Source of the DNA: Acidithiobacillus ferruginosus | GTDB lineage: Bacteria > Pseudomonadota > Gammaproteobacteria > Acidithiobacillales > Acidithiobacillaceae | Direction: 5' to 3' | NCBI RefSeq assembly: GCF_018854495.1 | Contig: NZ_JABBDR010000265.1 | Span: forward strand, 1-36,961 | Length of the DNA stretch: 36,961 nt | Shown here: one piece after another, positions 27,517 through 36,450 of the stretch | Position numbering within the stretch: the stretch's first letter is position 1 | Layout of the letters: every line of letters begins with the position of its first letter | Notes under the pieces: generated by a model | The model's database searches: none | What the model saw: the letters and a program-made list of their open reading frames with translations, nothing else | Told to the model about the DNA's origin: nothing | Translations under genes and position numbers: made by a program

Positions 27517-27918
27517 CTATCCATTACCCCAAAAACAGCAGTTGGCAGGGATGTTTTTTTGCTCCGGCGGGCTTTGCTCACCCCTTGGTGCAGACCTTGG
27601 GACGCAGGAAGACCACCCTGTGCGCCCCCCGACCCAGGTCCTCTCCCGCCAGGGCTCGCCCCAGGCCTCTCCCTGCCAATGGCTGTTATCGCGGACGAGC
27701 CGAAAACGTCCCAAGACCAGACCACGAATCCCCGCCTCGACCAGCAGGGTATTCAGCGAAGTGACCAGGGCCAATTCGAGGTCTTCCTCCTCGAAGTCGA
27801 TCCGGACCGAACGGGTTGCCCGCACCTGGGCGAGGCCTTCGAAGGACTCTTCCAGAGTCCTGCCCCGACCGATGACACCGATGTCGGCGTCATGATCAAC
27901 GTATGAAAATACCGCCAA
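27517..27918 (-). pseudogene. Archease-like gene, internally shortened and frameshifted
   Basis: The start FSYVDHDADIGVIGRGRTLE matches archease, a small protein that helps the RNA ligase RtcB in other organisms. About ten residues seem missing after FEGLAQ, where the usual LMTD segment should be. After GEAWGEPWRE the frame shifts: removing two bases restores EDLGRGAHRVV, similar to the family, but the expected C-terminal strand ending in Asp is absent. The start is a TTG with GGAG upstream. No rtcB is in the window. Confidence 0.6.
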
Positions 27919-27934
27919 TGGCTACGCTCCATCC

Positions 27935-28168
27935 TCATACTTGCCTTATGGACGACGAGGTCGGATCCTCAGACTCTTGAAAGTATAGGACAGATGAATG
28001 GCGACCAACGGCCATGTGTGGGCGCCGCATGGCCTGATGCAACAAGGCCGTTTCTATACCCAAGTCAAATATTCGACAGGACAACACCACCCGCTGGACC
28101 TCGTTTTCCCGCAACAAGGAAACCATGCCGGAATAAAAAATCCAACGCCGCCATGTCAACGCCGCCAT
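27935..28168 (-). pseudogene. Possible gene fragment upstream of the archease frame
   Basis: The 77-codon frame contains VQRVVLSCRIFDLGIETALL, which recalls the C-terminal part of HAD-type FkbH-like proteins, but the N-terminal domains are absent and the ends look unconserved. It stops 16 bases before the archease start in the same direction. It may be a remnant or chance; the resemblance is from memory and weak. Confidence 0.3.
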
Positions 28169-28213
28169 TGACCACCACTTTTTATGTTACTACACTAAAT
28201 CTAATGACAAAGG

Positions 28214-28330
28214 CTGGATTTTCGCGATGTGTTGGAAATGTTTCGCGCCTCCGGCCCAGGCTGGCAGACCCGCATGAATGCCGCCTTGCGGGGTTGGCTC
28301 AAAACCCATTCTCCGACGTGGATCTCCTGA
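28214..28330 (+). pseudogene. BrnA-type antitoxin remnant (C-terminal part)
   Basis: A 38-codon frame reads LDFRDVLEMFRASGPGWQTR followed by MNAALRGWLKTH and a stop, the typical C-terminal ribbon-helix-helix of BrnA antitoxins. A TGA lies in frame nine bases upstream (28205-28207), with no start codon between, and no BrnT toxin is nearby. It marks another lost toxin-antitoxin pair in this region. Confidence 0.6.
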
Positions 28331-28400
28331 TCATGTCATCGACGGAGTATGGCTTGATCGTGCCACGCCCCACGGTGGTCTGGTGACCCAGGGCGGCGGC

Positions 28401-29789
28401 GTGACGCTTCGCCGGACCAGCGGTGATCGCATAAACGTCAGCGAACTCTGGGGCCATGCCGTCGCCAATATCACGCCGTCGGCCATGCCGGCCGTCACGA
28501 TTTCTCTGGTGGCCATACACGGCGGCTCCTTTACCTGGCTGGCCTATGCCCTCATCGGCGTGCTGATGACCCTGGTGGCCTTGCAGGTGGGCATTCTGGC
28601 CAGACATTTCCCCTCCCCCGGCTCGCTGTTCTTTTATCTGAGCAAGGCCCTGCATCCGATTTCCGGCATGGTCGCGGGCTTCACCATGATTACCGGCTAT
28701 TTGGGCGCCTTGGCGGCGGCCCCGCTGCTGGGCGGGCTTTTTGTCGAGCAGGCACTGCGCTTCTTCTGGCCGGTTTCTGGGGTGGGCTGGATTGCGGGGA
28801 TTGGGGTGCTCTATCTGCTGGTGGCGTGGCGACTGGCCCTGCGCGGCATCGAAATCTCCGCGCGTTGGGGGCTCTGGGTAGAGATCTTCTCTATCCTCTG
28901 CATCGTCTTCATTGCCGTGGCGACGCTCGGGCATTTTGGCTGGCGCGATCCGGCCCAGTGGAATTTCCAGCGTTTGCACACGGCACCGCTAGCACAGGCA
29001 TTGATTCTCTCGTTGCTGGCTTACGGCGGCTTTGAGACGGCGGGCAATCTGGCGGGTGAAACCAGCGCGGCGCGCACCGCCATCCCGCGCGTCATGGTGC
29101 TTTCCGTGCTGATGGTCGGTGGGTTTTTCGTCGCCATGGCGTATATCGAAGTGCTGGCTTTTGCCCAAATCCCTACCCCTCTGGGCGATAGTGCGGCCCC
29201 GCTCAATGCCATCGCCAAGGCCATCGGGCATCCCTGGCTCGGCATTTTCTCCGATCTCGCCATGGCGACGGCGGCATTTTCCGCCACCATCGCCACCCTC
29301 AACAGCATCTCGCGGATTCTTTACAGTATGGCCGGACACGGGGTCATCCCACGTTTCTTCCATCACCGGGACGTACGCCACGGCACCCCGGCGCGAGCAT
29401 TGCAGGTACTCGCCATCATCGTGCTCGTCAGCATGGCGGTGGTTACCCTGTGGAAAATCCCCATATTATCGGTGGTCGGCACCTTTGGCACCTTTACCGG
29501 GCTGGCCTTTCTGCTGATTTATAGCCTGGCCAACGTCGCCACACCCTGGTTCCTGTTCCGCCAACGCCATGCCTGGCGCTGGATCAGCCTGATCATCGCC
29601 GGCATCAGTCTGCCGCTCCTGATCGAAGTGACGGCGGTCAGCCTCTGGCCCTTGCCCGCCGGCGGTGAAGGCGCGGCCACTCTGCTTTTTATCGCGTTGG
29701 TGATGGTTATTTTTTTCTGGGGACTCTACTGGGCGGCGTTTCGGCCGGAGCGTTTGCGGCATATCCTTGTTGCCGTGGACGAACCATAA
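28401..29789 (+). CDS. APC-family amino acid/polyamine transporter
   Basis: This membrane protein of about 462 residues has some 12 hydrophobic helices. The start VTLRRTSGDRINVSELWGHA, then NITPSAMPAV, fits the first helix of APC permeases, and LLAYGGFETAGNLAGETSAA matches the conserved sixth-helix region. Substrate cannot be told from sequence. The GTG at 28401 is taken as start, with GTG 28383 as an alternative; the open frame extends further upstream only by crossing the BrnA remnant. No terminator is seen between it and the converging dcd. Confidence 0.8.
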   Translation: MTLRRTSGDRINVSELWGHAVANITPSAMPAVTISLVAIHGGSFTWLAYALIGVLMTLVALQVGILARHFPSPGSLFFYLSKALHPISGMVAGFTMITGYLGALAAAPLLGGLFVEQALRFFWPVSGVGWIAGIGVLYLLVAWRLALRGIEISARWGLWVEIFSILCIVFIAVATLGHFGWRDPAQWNFQRLHTAPLAQALILSLLAYGGFETAGNLAGETSAARTAIPRVMVLSVLMVGGFFVAMAYIEVLAFAQIPTPLGDSAAPLNAIAKAIGHPWLGIFSDLAMATAAFSATIATLNSISRILYSMAGHGVIPRFFHHRDVRHGTPARALQVLAIIVLVSMAVVTLWKIPILSVVGTFGTFTGLAFLLIYSLANVATPWFLFRQRHAWRWISLIIAGISLPLLIEVTAVSLWPLPAGGEGAATLLFIALVMVIFFWGLYWAAFRPERLRHILVAVDEP

Positions 29790-29857
29790 GCCTGCCAATC
29801 CCCACTGGCTGATGGTCTGCGCACCAACCACCAAAGAGCCTTTACCCTGAGCCGCTG

Positions 29858-30424
29858 TCAAGCCTTCGGTAGGGTTACGCCACTCTGGCCCTGATACTTG
29901 CCGCCGCGGTCGGCATAAGACACTTCGCAGACCTCGTCCGACTCCAAAAACAGCACCTGCGCCACGCCTTCATTGGCATATATTTTCGCGGGTAAGGGCG
30001 TCGTATTGGAGAACTCCAGTGTCACATAACCCTCCCACTCCGGCTCAAAAGGCGTGACATTGACGATGATGCCGCAACGGGCATAGGTGGATTTACCCAG
30101 ACAAATGGTCAGCACATTACGCGGGATGCGGAAGTATTCCAGCGTGCGCGCCAGGGCGAAAGAGTTCGGCGGGATAACGCAGGTATCCCCGGTAAAATCG
30201 ACAAAAGAATCTTCACTGAAATTCTTCGGATCGACAATCACGCTACGAACATTGGTGAAGACCTTGAACTCCCCGGCGCAACGAATATCGTAACCATAGG
30301 AAGACAGGCCGTAGGAGATAATGGAATTTCCCTCGACGTGCCGCACCTGCCGCGGTGAAAAGGGCTCGATCATCCCGTGTTCTTCCGCCATGTGACGGAT
30401 CCAGCGATCGGATTTGATGCTCAT
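29858..30424 (-). CDS. dcd: dCTP deaminase
   Basis: This 188-residue enzyme converts dCTP to dUTP on the route to dTTP. The family sequence is seen in [18 protein letters not shown], the conserved [20 protein letters not shown] (about 110-129), and [20 protein letters not shown] with the catalytic glutamate. Length is close to E. coli Dcd. It lies 29 bases after mrp on the same strand and probably shares its transcript. Confidence 0.96.
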   Translation of the reverse strand: MSIKSDRWIRHMAEEHGMIEPFSPRQVRHVEGNSIISYGLSSYGYDIRCAGEFKVFTNVRSVIVDPKNFSEDSFVDFTGDTCVIPPNSFALARTLEYFRIPRNVLTICLGKSTYARCGIIVNVTPFEPEWEGYVTLEFSNTTPLPAKIYANEGVAQVLFLESDEVCEVSYADRGGKYQGQSGVTLPKA

Positions 30425-30453
30425 GGCGGAAACTTCCTGTAGGCGGCTGGGAA

Positions 30454-31530
30454 TCAGCGGTTCTGGACGACGATGTTGGGGAACTTGTGGCTGTGATCGA
30501 CCGCCTGGATCGCCACCCGTCCGGCCACATGGCGCGCCAGTTCCAGATAGATTTTGGCAAGACGGGAATCCGGCTCCGCCACCACCGTCGGTGCGCCATT
30601 ATCGGCTTCGTTACGAATGCTGCGGTCGAGCGGTATCGCCCCCAGAAATTCCACTCCGTCCTGCTCGGCCATGGCCGCACCACCACCATGTCCGAAAATA
30701 TCGTCCTCATTGCCGCACTTCGGGCAGATATAAAAACTCATGTTCTCGATGATACCGAGAATAGGTACGCCCACTTTCTCAAACATCTTCAGCCCCTTAC
30801 GGGCGTCCAGCAAGGCAATGTCCTGTGGCGTCGTGACGATCACCGCACCGGAGACCGGCACCTTCTGCGCCAGGGTGAGCTGGGTATCGCCGGTACCCGG
30901 CGGCAGATCCACCACCAGATAATCCAGCTCGCCCCAGCGGGTATCGGAGAGCAACTGCTCCAGCGCCTGCATGACCATGGGGCCGCGCCAGACCATGGGC
31001 GTTTCGTCGTCGATGAGAAACCCGATGGACATCGCCTTGATGCCATGTCCTTCCATGGGCTCCATCTTCTTGCCATCTTTACTGGTCGGTTTGCCGGAAA
31101 TGCCCAGCATGCGCGGCTGGCTGGGGCCGTAGATGTCGGCGTCCAGCATACCCACCTTGGCGCCTTCTTTGGCCAGCGCCAGCGCCAGGTTGACGGCGGT
31201 GGTGGATTTACCGACCCCACCCTTGCCGGAGGCAACGGCAATGATGTTTTTGATGCCTTCCATCAGCTTGACGCCGCGCTGCACCTGATGCGAAAGAATG
31301 CGGTGCCCGACGGTGACCTGCGCGCTGATGCCATGATCATTCTGGATTTGGCGGGCCACCTCCTCGCTCAAACTGATGGCCACTCCCAGGCTGGGATAAG
31401 GCAATTCCAGCTTGATGACAGAGTCATCGACCCCCTTGAGGACCCCCGCTGCTGCCAGATCTTTGCCCAGATAAGGGTCCTGCACCGCGCGTAACGACTG
31501 CTCGACCTGTTCCCGCGTCAATCCTGTCAT
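30454..31530 (-). CDS. apbC: Fe-S cluster carrier ATPase Mrp/ApbC
   Basis: This 358-residue ParA/MinD-type P-loop protein carries Fe-S clusters to target enzymes. An N-terminal MIP18/DUF59-like domain (about 1-85) precedes the deviant Walker [11 protein letters not shown] (101-110). The CPKC pair (C269, C272) is the cluster-binding site at the dimer interface. The ATG follows GGAGAAGG. An Fe-S carrier fits an organism with a large complex I. Confidence 0.95.
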   Translation of the reverse strand: MTGLTREQVEQSLRAVQDPYLGKDLAAAGVLKGVDDSVIKLELPYPSLGVAISLSEEVARQIQNDHGISAQVTVGHRILSHQVQRGVKLMEGIKNIIAVASGKGGVGKSTTAVNLALALAKEGAKVGMLDADIYGPSQPRMLGISGKPTSKDGKKMEPMEGHGIKAMSIGFLIDDETPMVWRGPMVMQALEQLLSDTRWGELDYLVVDLPPGTGDTQLTLAQKVPVSGAVIVTTPQDIALLDARKGLKMFEKVGVPILGIIENMSFYICPKCGNEDDIFGHGGGAAMAEQDGVEFLGAIPLDRSIRNEADNGAPTVVAEPDSRLAKIYLELARHVAGRVAIQAVDHSHKFPNIVVQNR

Positions 31531-31544
31531 GACCTTCTCCGCTC

Positions 31545-31859
31545 TCAGCGCGACACTTCAGAATGGATGATCACCTCGTGGCGCTCGATACCACCGCCCT
31601 CACCAAAAGCTTCTTTGGGCAACGGATTGGTGTGGGCGGTCTTGAAGTCGGCACTTTTCATCCAGGCCTCAAAGGCCGCCTGATCGACCCAGTGGGTCAG
31701 CACCACATACAGACCGTCATCGTTTACCGGACGCAGGATCTCCATACGCACGAAGCCCGGCTGTTTGTCCACCTCGCCCGCCCGGCGCCGAAAGCGCTCC
31801 TCAAACTCTGCACGATACTCCGCCTTGACAGGAACCCGGTTCGCTACGACGTATTGCAT
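31545..31859 (-). CDS. Antibiotic biosynthesis monooxygenase (ABM) domain protein
   Basis: This 104-residue ferredoxin-like-fold protein has the ABM pattern: VANRVPVKAEYRAEFEERFR, then PGFVRMEILRP and YVVLTHWVDQAAFEAWMKSA. Related small proteins include heme-degrading HmoB/IsdG types, but no specific ligand residue can be assigned here. GAGGAG lies before the ATG. It sits between dapB and mrp in the same direction. Confidence 0.85.
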   Translation of the reverse strand: MQYVVANRVPVKAEYRAEFEERFRRRAGEVDKQPGFVRMEILRPVNDDGLYVVLTHWVDQAAFEAWMKSADFKTAHTNPLPKEAFGEGGGIERHEVIIHSEVSR

Positions 31860-31888
31860 GATGATGCTCCTCGTATATCAGATGGTGT

Positions 31889-32719
31889 TCATTGTAGGGC
31901 AGTCAAATCTTTCAAGCCAAGAACATCCTGCATATCATACAGGCCTGGTGCCCTGCCCCGCAGCCAACTGGCGGCACGCAAGGCACCCTCCGCAAAATTG
32001 AGACGGCTGGACCCACGATGGGTCAACTCCAGCCGCTCTCCGGTCCCCGCCATCCATACCGTATGTTCACCGACCACGTCCGCACCGCGCAACGTCGCAA
32101 AGCCAATACTGCCCGCCATCCGGGGGCCGGGAATGCCATTGCGATCCAGACACTGGACCTCCTCCAGCCGCTGGCCACGTCCCGTCGCCACCGCCCGCCC
32201 CAGAGCCAGGGCGGTACCCGAAGGCGCGTCCATCTTGTGACGATGATGGGCCTCGACGATCTCCACATCGTAGCCCTCGCCGAGGACTGCGGTGATGGCG
32301 GGCAGAAAGGCCAGCAATACATTGACGCCAACACTCATGTTCGGGGCCAGCACCAGCGGAATATGCCGGCTGGCGTTTTCCAGTTCCGCACGCTGGTTCT
32401 CGGAAAACCCCGTCGTGCCCACCACGACCGGTTTCACTACCGCCACACAGGCCGCGACATGCGCCAGAGCGGCCTCCACCGGACCAAATTCAATCAGCAC
32501 GTCCAGATCCGCCAGCGCGCCCACGAGATCAGCGGTAACCGGCAGACCCAAGGCCTGAACGCCGGCCAGACGGCCGACGTCCTCCCCCAGATAAGCAGCC
32601 CCGCTGCGTCCTATGGCTGCCACCAATTGCAGTTCGGGATGAGCGACAATGGCCTGCACCAAGGCCCGCCCCATTCGGCCCGCCACCGCCGTGACGCCGA
32701 CGCGCCATACCCCCGCCAT
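31889..32719 (-). CDS. dapB: 4-hydroxy-tetrahydrodipicolinate reductase
   Basis: This 276-residue enzyme acts in diaminopimelate/lysine synthesis. The N-terminal dinucleotide-binding part has VGVTAVAGRMGRAL. The catalytic segment EIVEAHHRHKMDAPSGTALA holds the active-site histidine and lysine. GTTGFSENQ and APNMSVGVNVL are further family motifs. Its ATG overlaps the dnaJ stop by one base (TGATG), so it is coupled to the chaperone operon. Confidence 0.96.
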   Translation of the reverse strand: MAGVWRVGVTAVAGRMGRALVQAIVAHPELQLVAAIGRSGAAYLGEDVGRLAGVQALGLPVTADLVGALADLDVLIEFGPVEAALAHVAACVAVVKPVVVGTTGFSENQRAELENASRHIPLVLAPNMSVGVNVLLAFLPAITAVLGEGYDVEIVEAHHRHKMDAPSGTALALGRAVATGRGQRLEEVQCLDRNGIPGPRMAGSIGFATLRGADVVGEHTVWMAGTGERLELTHRGSSRLNFAEGALRAASWLRGRAPGLYDMQDVLGLKDLTALQ

Positions 32720-33846
32720 CAGAGGCCCATCCGGTCGAAAAAGTCTTTGGCCTTATTCCACCAGCTTTCCTGCTGGGGATGCTGGATGTTATCGCCGCCT
32801 TCCCGGGCGAACTCCTCCAGCAATTCCTTTTGCCGGGCAGAGAGATGTACTGGCACCTCCACCTGGAGCTGGCAATGCAGATCGCCATTGAGCTTGCTGC
32901 GCACCCCCTTGATGCCCTTGCCACGCAGACGGAATACTGCGCCCGACTGGGTACCCGGAGCAATCTGCACCTTGGCACGTCCGGTCAAGGTCGGCACTTC
33001 CAGTTCACCGCCCATGGCCATGGTCGTAAAGTGTACCGGCACCGCACAGTGCAGATCATCGCCGTCCCGCTCGAAGAGCGCATGGGGCAACACCCGCACC
33101 TGAATATACAGGTCTCCCGACGGGCTGCCCCGCTCGCCCGCTTCGCCCTCGCCGGTCAGACGGATACGGTCCCCCGTATCCACTCCGGCGGGGACTTTGA
33201 CCTGCAAATCGCGGTTCTTGCGAACCCGACCATGACCATGGCAGTTCGTGCAGGGCTCCTTGATGACCTTGCCGCTACCATTGCACTGCGGGCAGGGGCG
33301 GGTAACGGAAAAGAAGCCCTGTACCATCCGGACCTGGCCACGGCCGCCACAGGTGGTGCAATCCTCCACCGCGCTGCCCGGCTTGGCGCCACTACCGTGA
33401 CACACCTCGCAAGTGGCCGAACTGGGAATCTGAATGGTGACTTCTTTACCCAGAGCCGCTTCTTCCAGCGTAAGCTCCAGCTCGTAACGCAGATCGGCAC
33501 CACGCCCCGAATCCTGGCCGCGAAAACCACCGCCAAAAGCCTGTTCGAAGAGATCGCTGAAAACGTCGCCGAACCCCCCACCGCCTCCACCAAAGCCGGC
33601 ACTCGGCCCACCGCCACCGCCATTCACTCCGGCATGGCCAAATCGATCATAGGCCTGCCGTTTCTGCGGGTCGGAGAGCACCTCATAGGCAGCGCTGATT
33701 TCTTTAAAACGCTCTTCTGCGCTCGCGTCATCCGGATTGCGATCCGGGTGATAACGCATCGCCAGACGCCGGTAAGACTTCTTGATCTCACCGTCGTCTG
33801 CCGTGCGGGAAATTTCCAGTACTTCGTAGTAATCCCGTGTGGCCAT
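32719..33846 (-). CDS. dnaJ: Chaperone protein DnaJ
   Basis: This 375-residue co-chaperone stimulates the DnaK ATPase. The J domain has HPD at 33-35, followed by a Gly/Phe-rich linker ([13 protein letters not shown]). Four zinc-binding CxxCxGxG repeats are seen ([32 protein letters not shown]). The ATG at 33846 gives [10 protein letters not shown] and has AGGAAAG just upstream; an upstream in-frame start at 33867 adds seven unconserved residues. Confidence 0.97.
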   Translation of the reverse strand: MATRDYYEVLEISRTADDGEIKKSYRRLAMRYHPDRNPDDASAEERFKEISAAYEVLSDPQKRQAYDRFGHAGVNGGGGGPSAGFGGGGGGFGDVFSDLFEQAFGGGFRGQDSGRGADLRYELELTLEEAALGKEVTIQIPSSATCEVCHGSGAKPGSAVEDCTTCGGRGQVRMVQGFFSVTRPCPQCNGSGKVIKEPCTNCHGHGRVRKNRDLQVKVPAGVDTGDRIRLTGEGEAGERGSPSGDLYIQVRVLPHALFERDGDDLHCAVPVHFTTMAMGGELEVPTLTGRAKVQIAPGTQSGAVFRLRGKGIKGVRSKLNGDLHCQLQVEVPVHLSARQKELLEEFAREGGDNIQHPQQESWWNKAKDFFDRMGL

Positions 33847-33912
33847 CTTCTTTCCTGAAACGGGCAAGGGGACAGGATAACCAATCCCGCCCCCTTGCGA
33901 CCGATGGTAATT

Positions 33913-35817
33913 TTACTTCTTGTCGACTTCTTCGAACTCGGCATCCACCACGTCGTCCGGCTTGGCATTGCCCTGGGCACCCGCACCAGGTTCTGCCTGG
34001 GCCTGACTGGCAGCGGCACTCTGCAACAATGCCGACATGGCGGCCATCAGGGTGGCGACGGCCCCCTTGATCGCTTCCACGTCCTCACCCTTGGCGGCGT
34101 TTTCCACCGCGGAGATCGCTTCCGTCACCTTGGTCTTGTCGTGCTCAGGCGCCGCGGCATGTTCCTCCACCGCCTTGCGCGCGCCGTGCATGCTGGCGTC
34201 CGCCTCGTTACGCGCCTCGATCAGCGCACGCGCCTTCTTGTCATCCGCAGCGTGGGCCTCGGCCTCCTGAATCATCCGCTTGATTTCTTCCTCGGACAGA
34301 CCGGAGCTTGCGGTGATCTTGATGGACTGCTCCTTGCCGGTCTGGTTGTCCTTGGCCGAGACATGGAGGATACCGTTGGCGTCGATGTCGAAGGTCACTT
34401 CGATCTGCGGCATGCCCCGTGGGGCGTTGGCAATATCGGTCAGATCAAAACGCGCCAGCGACTTGTTATCCCGCGCCAGTTCGCGCTCACCCTGCAACAC
34501 ATGCACTGTCACCGCCGACTGGTTATCTTCCGCCGTCGAGAAAATCTGCGACTTGCGGGTCGGGATGGTGGTGTTCTTCTCGATCAGCTTGGTCATCACG
34601 CCACCCAGGGTCTCAATGCCAAGGGACAACGGCGTCACATCCATCAACAGCACGTCCTTCTTTTCACCGGACAATACCGCGCCCTGGATGGCCGCACCGA
34701 TGGCCACTGCCTCGTCAGGGTTCACATCCTTACGCGGATCCTGACCGAAGAAGTCTTTGACCTTCTCCTGCACCTTGGGCATCCGGCTCTGGCCGCCCAC
34801 CAGAATCACGTCGGTGATCTGGCTCGTCGCCAGATTGGCGTCCTTCATGGCCACTCGGCAGGGCGCCATGCTGCGGTCGATCAAATCTTCCACCAGCGAC
34901 TCCAGCTTGGCGCGGGTCAGCTTCATGTTCAGATGCTTCGGCCCGCTCTGGTCCGCCGTAATAAAGGGCAGATTGACGTCGGTCTGCTGCGCCGAAGACA
35001 ACTCGATCTTCGCCTTCTCCGCAGCTTCCTTCAGGCGCTGCATGGCCAGGCGGTCGCCGCGCAGATCGATACCCGACTCCGCCTTGAAGGAATCTGCCAG
35101 GTAGTTGATGACGCGGGAGTCAAAATCACCGCCACCGAGGAAGGTGTCACCATTGGTGGAGAGCACTTCAAACTGGTGCTCACCCTCCATTTCGGCGATC
35201 TCGATGATGGAGATATCGAAGGTGCCACCACCCAGGTCATACACCGCAATTTTGCTGTCGCCGGGCTTCTTGTCTTCGCCAAAGGCCAGCGCCGCCGCGG
35301 TTGGTTCATTGATGATGCGCTTGACCTCCAGACCAGCGATACGGCCCGCATCCTTGGTCGCCTGACGCTGTGCATCGTTGAAGTAGGCGGGCACGGTGAT
35401 GACCGCTTCGGTGACCTTTTCACCAAGATAATCTTCGGCCGTCTTCTTCATCTTCTGCAGAATGAAGGCAGAAATCTGCTGCGCGGAATACTTCTTATTG
35501 CGCACTTCCACCCAGGCATCGCCGTTGTCGGCCTTGATGACCTTGTAAGGCACATGCTTGAGATCCTTCTGGACCTCGGCATCGTCGAATTTGCGGCCGA
35601 TCAGGCGTTTGACCTCATAAACGGTATTTTCCGGATTGGTGACGGCCTGGCGCTTGGCCGCTTCACCCACCAACACTTCGCCCTCTTCGGTGATGGCGAC
35701 GATAGACGGCGTGGTGCGCTTGCCTTCGCTGTTCTCGATCACCTTGACCTTGTCGCCTTCCATCACGGCAACGCAGGAGTTGGTGGTTCCCAAATCAATT
35801 CCGATCACTTTAGCCAT
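33913..35817 (-). CDS. dnaK: Chaperone protein DnaK (Hsp70)
   Basis: This 634-residue chaperone starts [20 protein letters not shown], the Hsp70 phosphate-1 motif. Further signatures are [15 protein letters not shown] and [14 protein letters not shown] in the ATPase domain. The hydrophobic linker ([14 protein letters not shown]), the substrate-binding domain and the Gln/Ala/Pro-rich tail ending EFEEVDKK follow. GAGGAGA lies before the ATG, 45 bases after grpE. Confidence 0.98.
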   Translation of the reverse strand: MAKVIGIDLGTTNSCVAVMEGDKVKVIENSEGKRTTPSIVAITEEGEVLVGEAAKRQAVTNPENTVYEVKRLIGRKFDDAEVQKDLKHVPYKVIKADNGDAWVEVRNKKYSAQQISAFILQKMKKTAEDYLGEKVTEAVITVPAYFNDAQRQATKDAGRIAGLEVKRIINEPTAAALAFGEDKKPGDSKIAVYDLGGGTFDISIIEIAEMEGEHQFEVLSTNGDTFLGGGDFDSRVINYLADSFKAESGIDLRGDRLAMQRLKEAAEKAKIELSSAQQTDVNLPFITADQSGPKHLNMKLTRAKLESLVEDLIDRSMAPCRVAMKDANLATSQITDVILVGGQSRMPKVQEKVKDFFGQDPRKDVNPDEAVAIGAAIQGAVLSGEKKDVLLMDVTPLSLGIETLGGVMTKLIEKNTTIPTRKSQIFSTAEDNQSAVTVHVLQGERELARDNKSLARFDLTDIANAPRGMPQIEVTFDIDANGILHVSAKDNQTGKEQSIKITASSGLSEEEIKRMIQEAEAHAADDKKARALIEARNEADASMHGARKAVEEHAAAPEHDKTKVTEAISAVENAAKGEDVEAIKGAVATLMAAMSALLQSAAASQAQAEPGAGAQGNAKPDDVVDAEFEEVDKK

Positions 35818-35862
35818 TCTATCGTCTCCTCAATATGCAAAATTTGTCTGATATGCGTGGTA

Positions 35863-36378
35863 TCATTGTGCCGCTTTGGGTGCCTTGGACACCGACACCA
35901 TGGACGGTCGCAACAGCCGGTCATGCATCACATAACCTTTCTGATGCACCGCCAGAACCCGGTTTGCGTCCCCTTCCGTTTCCACCATGGCAATCGCCTG
36001 ATGCAGGTGGGGGTCAAAACGGCCTTCGCCCATCTCTATGGGGGCGATGCCGGCCTTTCCCAAGGCCTGGGCGAACAGCGTCAACGTGTTTTCCAAACCC
36101 TGCCGCAATAGTGCGATGCTCTCCGCGCCCTCCACCGGGCTGGCCAGCGCCAGTTCCAGACTGTCGACCACCGGCAGCAGTTCGCGGGCAAAGCGGTCCA
36201 CCGCATAATTGCGGGCATCTTCCAGCTGCTTTTCATGACGTTTGCGCAGATTTTCGATATCCGCCAGGGCGCGCAAATAATCGTTGCGGTAGCCTTCCGC
36301 CCTCTCTTCCCAGTTCACCACTTCTGCACCGGCCCCTTCCGCTTCGGTAGACGGCGATTCCTCTTTTTCTTCATTCAT
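35863..36378 (-). CDS. grpE: Nucleotide exchange factor GrpE
   Basis: This 171-residue protein exchanges ADP for ATP on DnaK. An acidic N-terminus is followed by a long helix with YLRALADIENLRKRHEKQLE, and the C-terminal beta domain contains GEGRFDPHLHQAIAMVE and VHQKGYVMHDRLLRPSMVSV. It is the first gene after a sigma32-type promoter (36414-36442), in the usual grpE-dnaK-dnaJ order. Confidence 0.96.
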   Translation of the reverse strand: MNEEKEESPSTEAEGAGAEVVNWEERAEGYRNDYLRALADIENLRKRHEKQLEDARNYAVDRFARELLPVVDSLELALASPVEGAESIALLRQGLENTLTLFAQALGKAGIAPIEMGEGRFDPHLHQAIAMVETEGDANRVLAVHQKGYVMHDRLLRPSMVSVSKAPKAAQ

Positions 36379-36413
36379 ATGCGATCAACCCCTGAAAGTT
36401 TGAGTCCAAGACC

Positions 36414-36442
36414 ATATGGGGAAAGGACTAGGGTATTTCAAG
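36414..36442 (-). promoter_or_regulatory. Sigma32 (heat-shock) promoter before grpE
   Basis: On the minus strand CTTGAAA (36436-36442), 14 bases, then CCCCATAT (36414-36421) match the sigma32 consensus almost perfectly. It lies in the 72-base gap between hrcA and grpE. It should drive grpE-dnaK-dnaJ and perhaps the genes after them. A short CCGGC/GCCGG stem overlaps the hrcA stop just upstream. Confidence 0.8.
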
Positions 36443-36450
36443 ACCCGGCG

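Noticed and set aside
20269..28400. Transposase, integrase or CRISPR array in the accessory region
   Set aside because: No frame with transposase or tyrosine recombinase motifs and no regularly spaced identical repeats were found; the repeats seen are few and diverged.
33895..36111. Open frame of 738 codons on the plus strand opposite dnaK
   Set aside because: It lies antisense to a clearly conserved dnaK; its His/Leu/Arg-rich composition is typical of a frame mirrored from a GC-rich gene.
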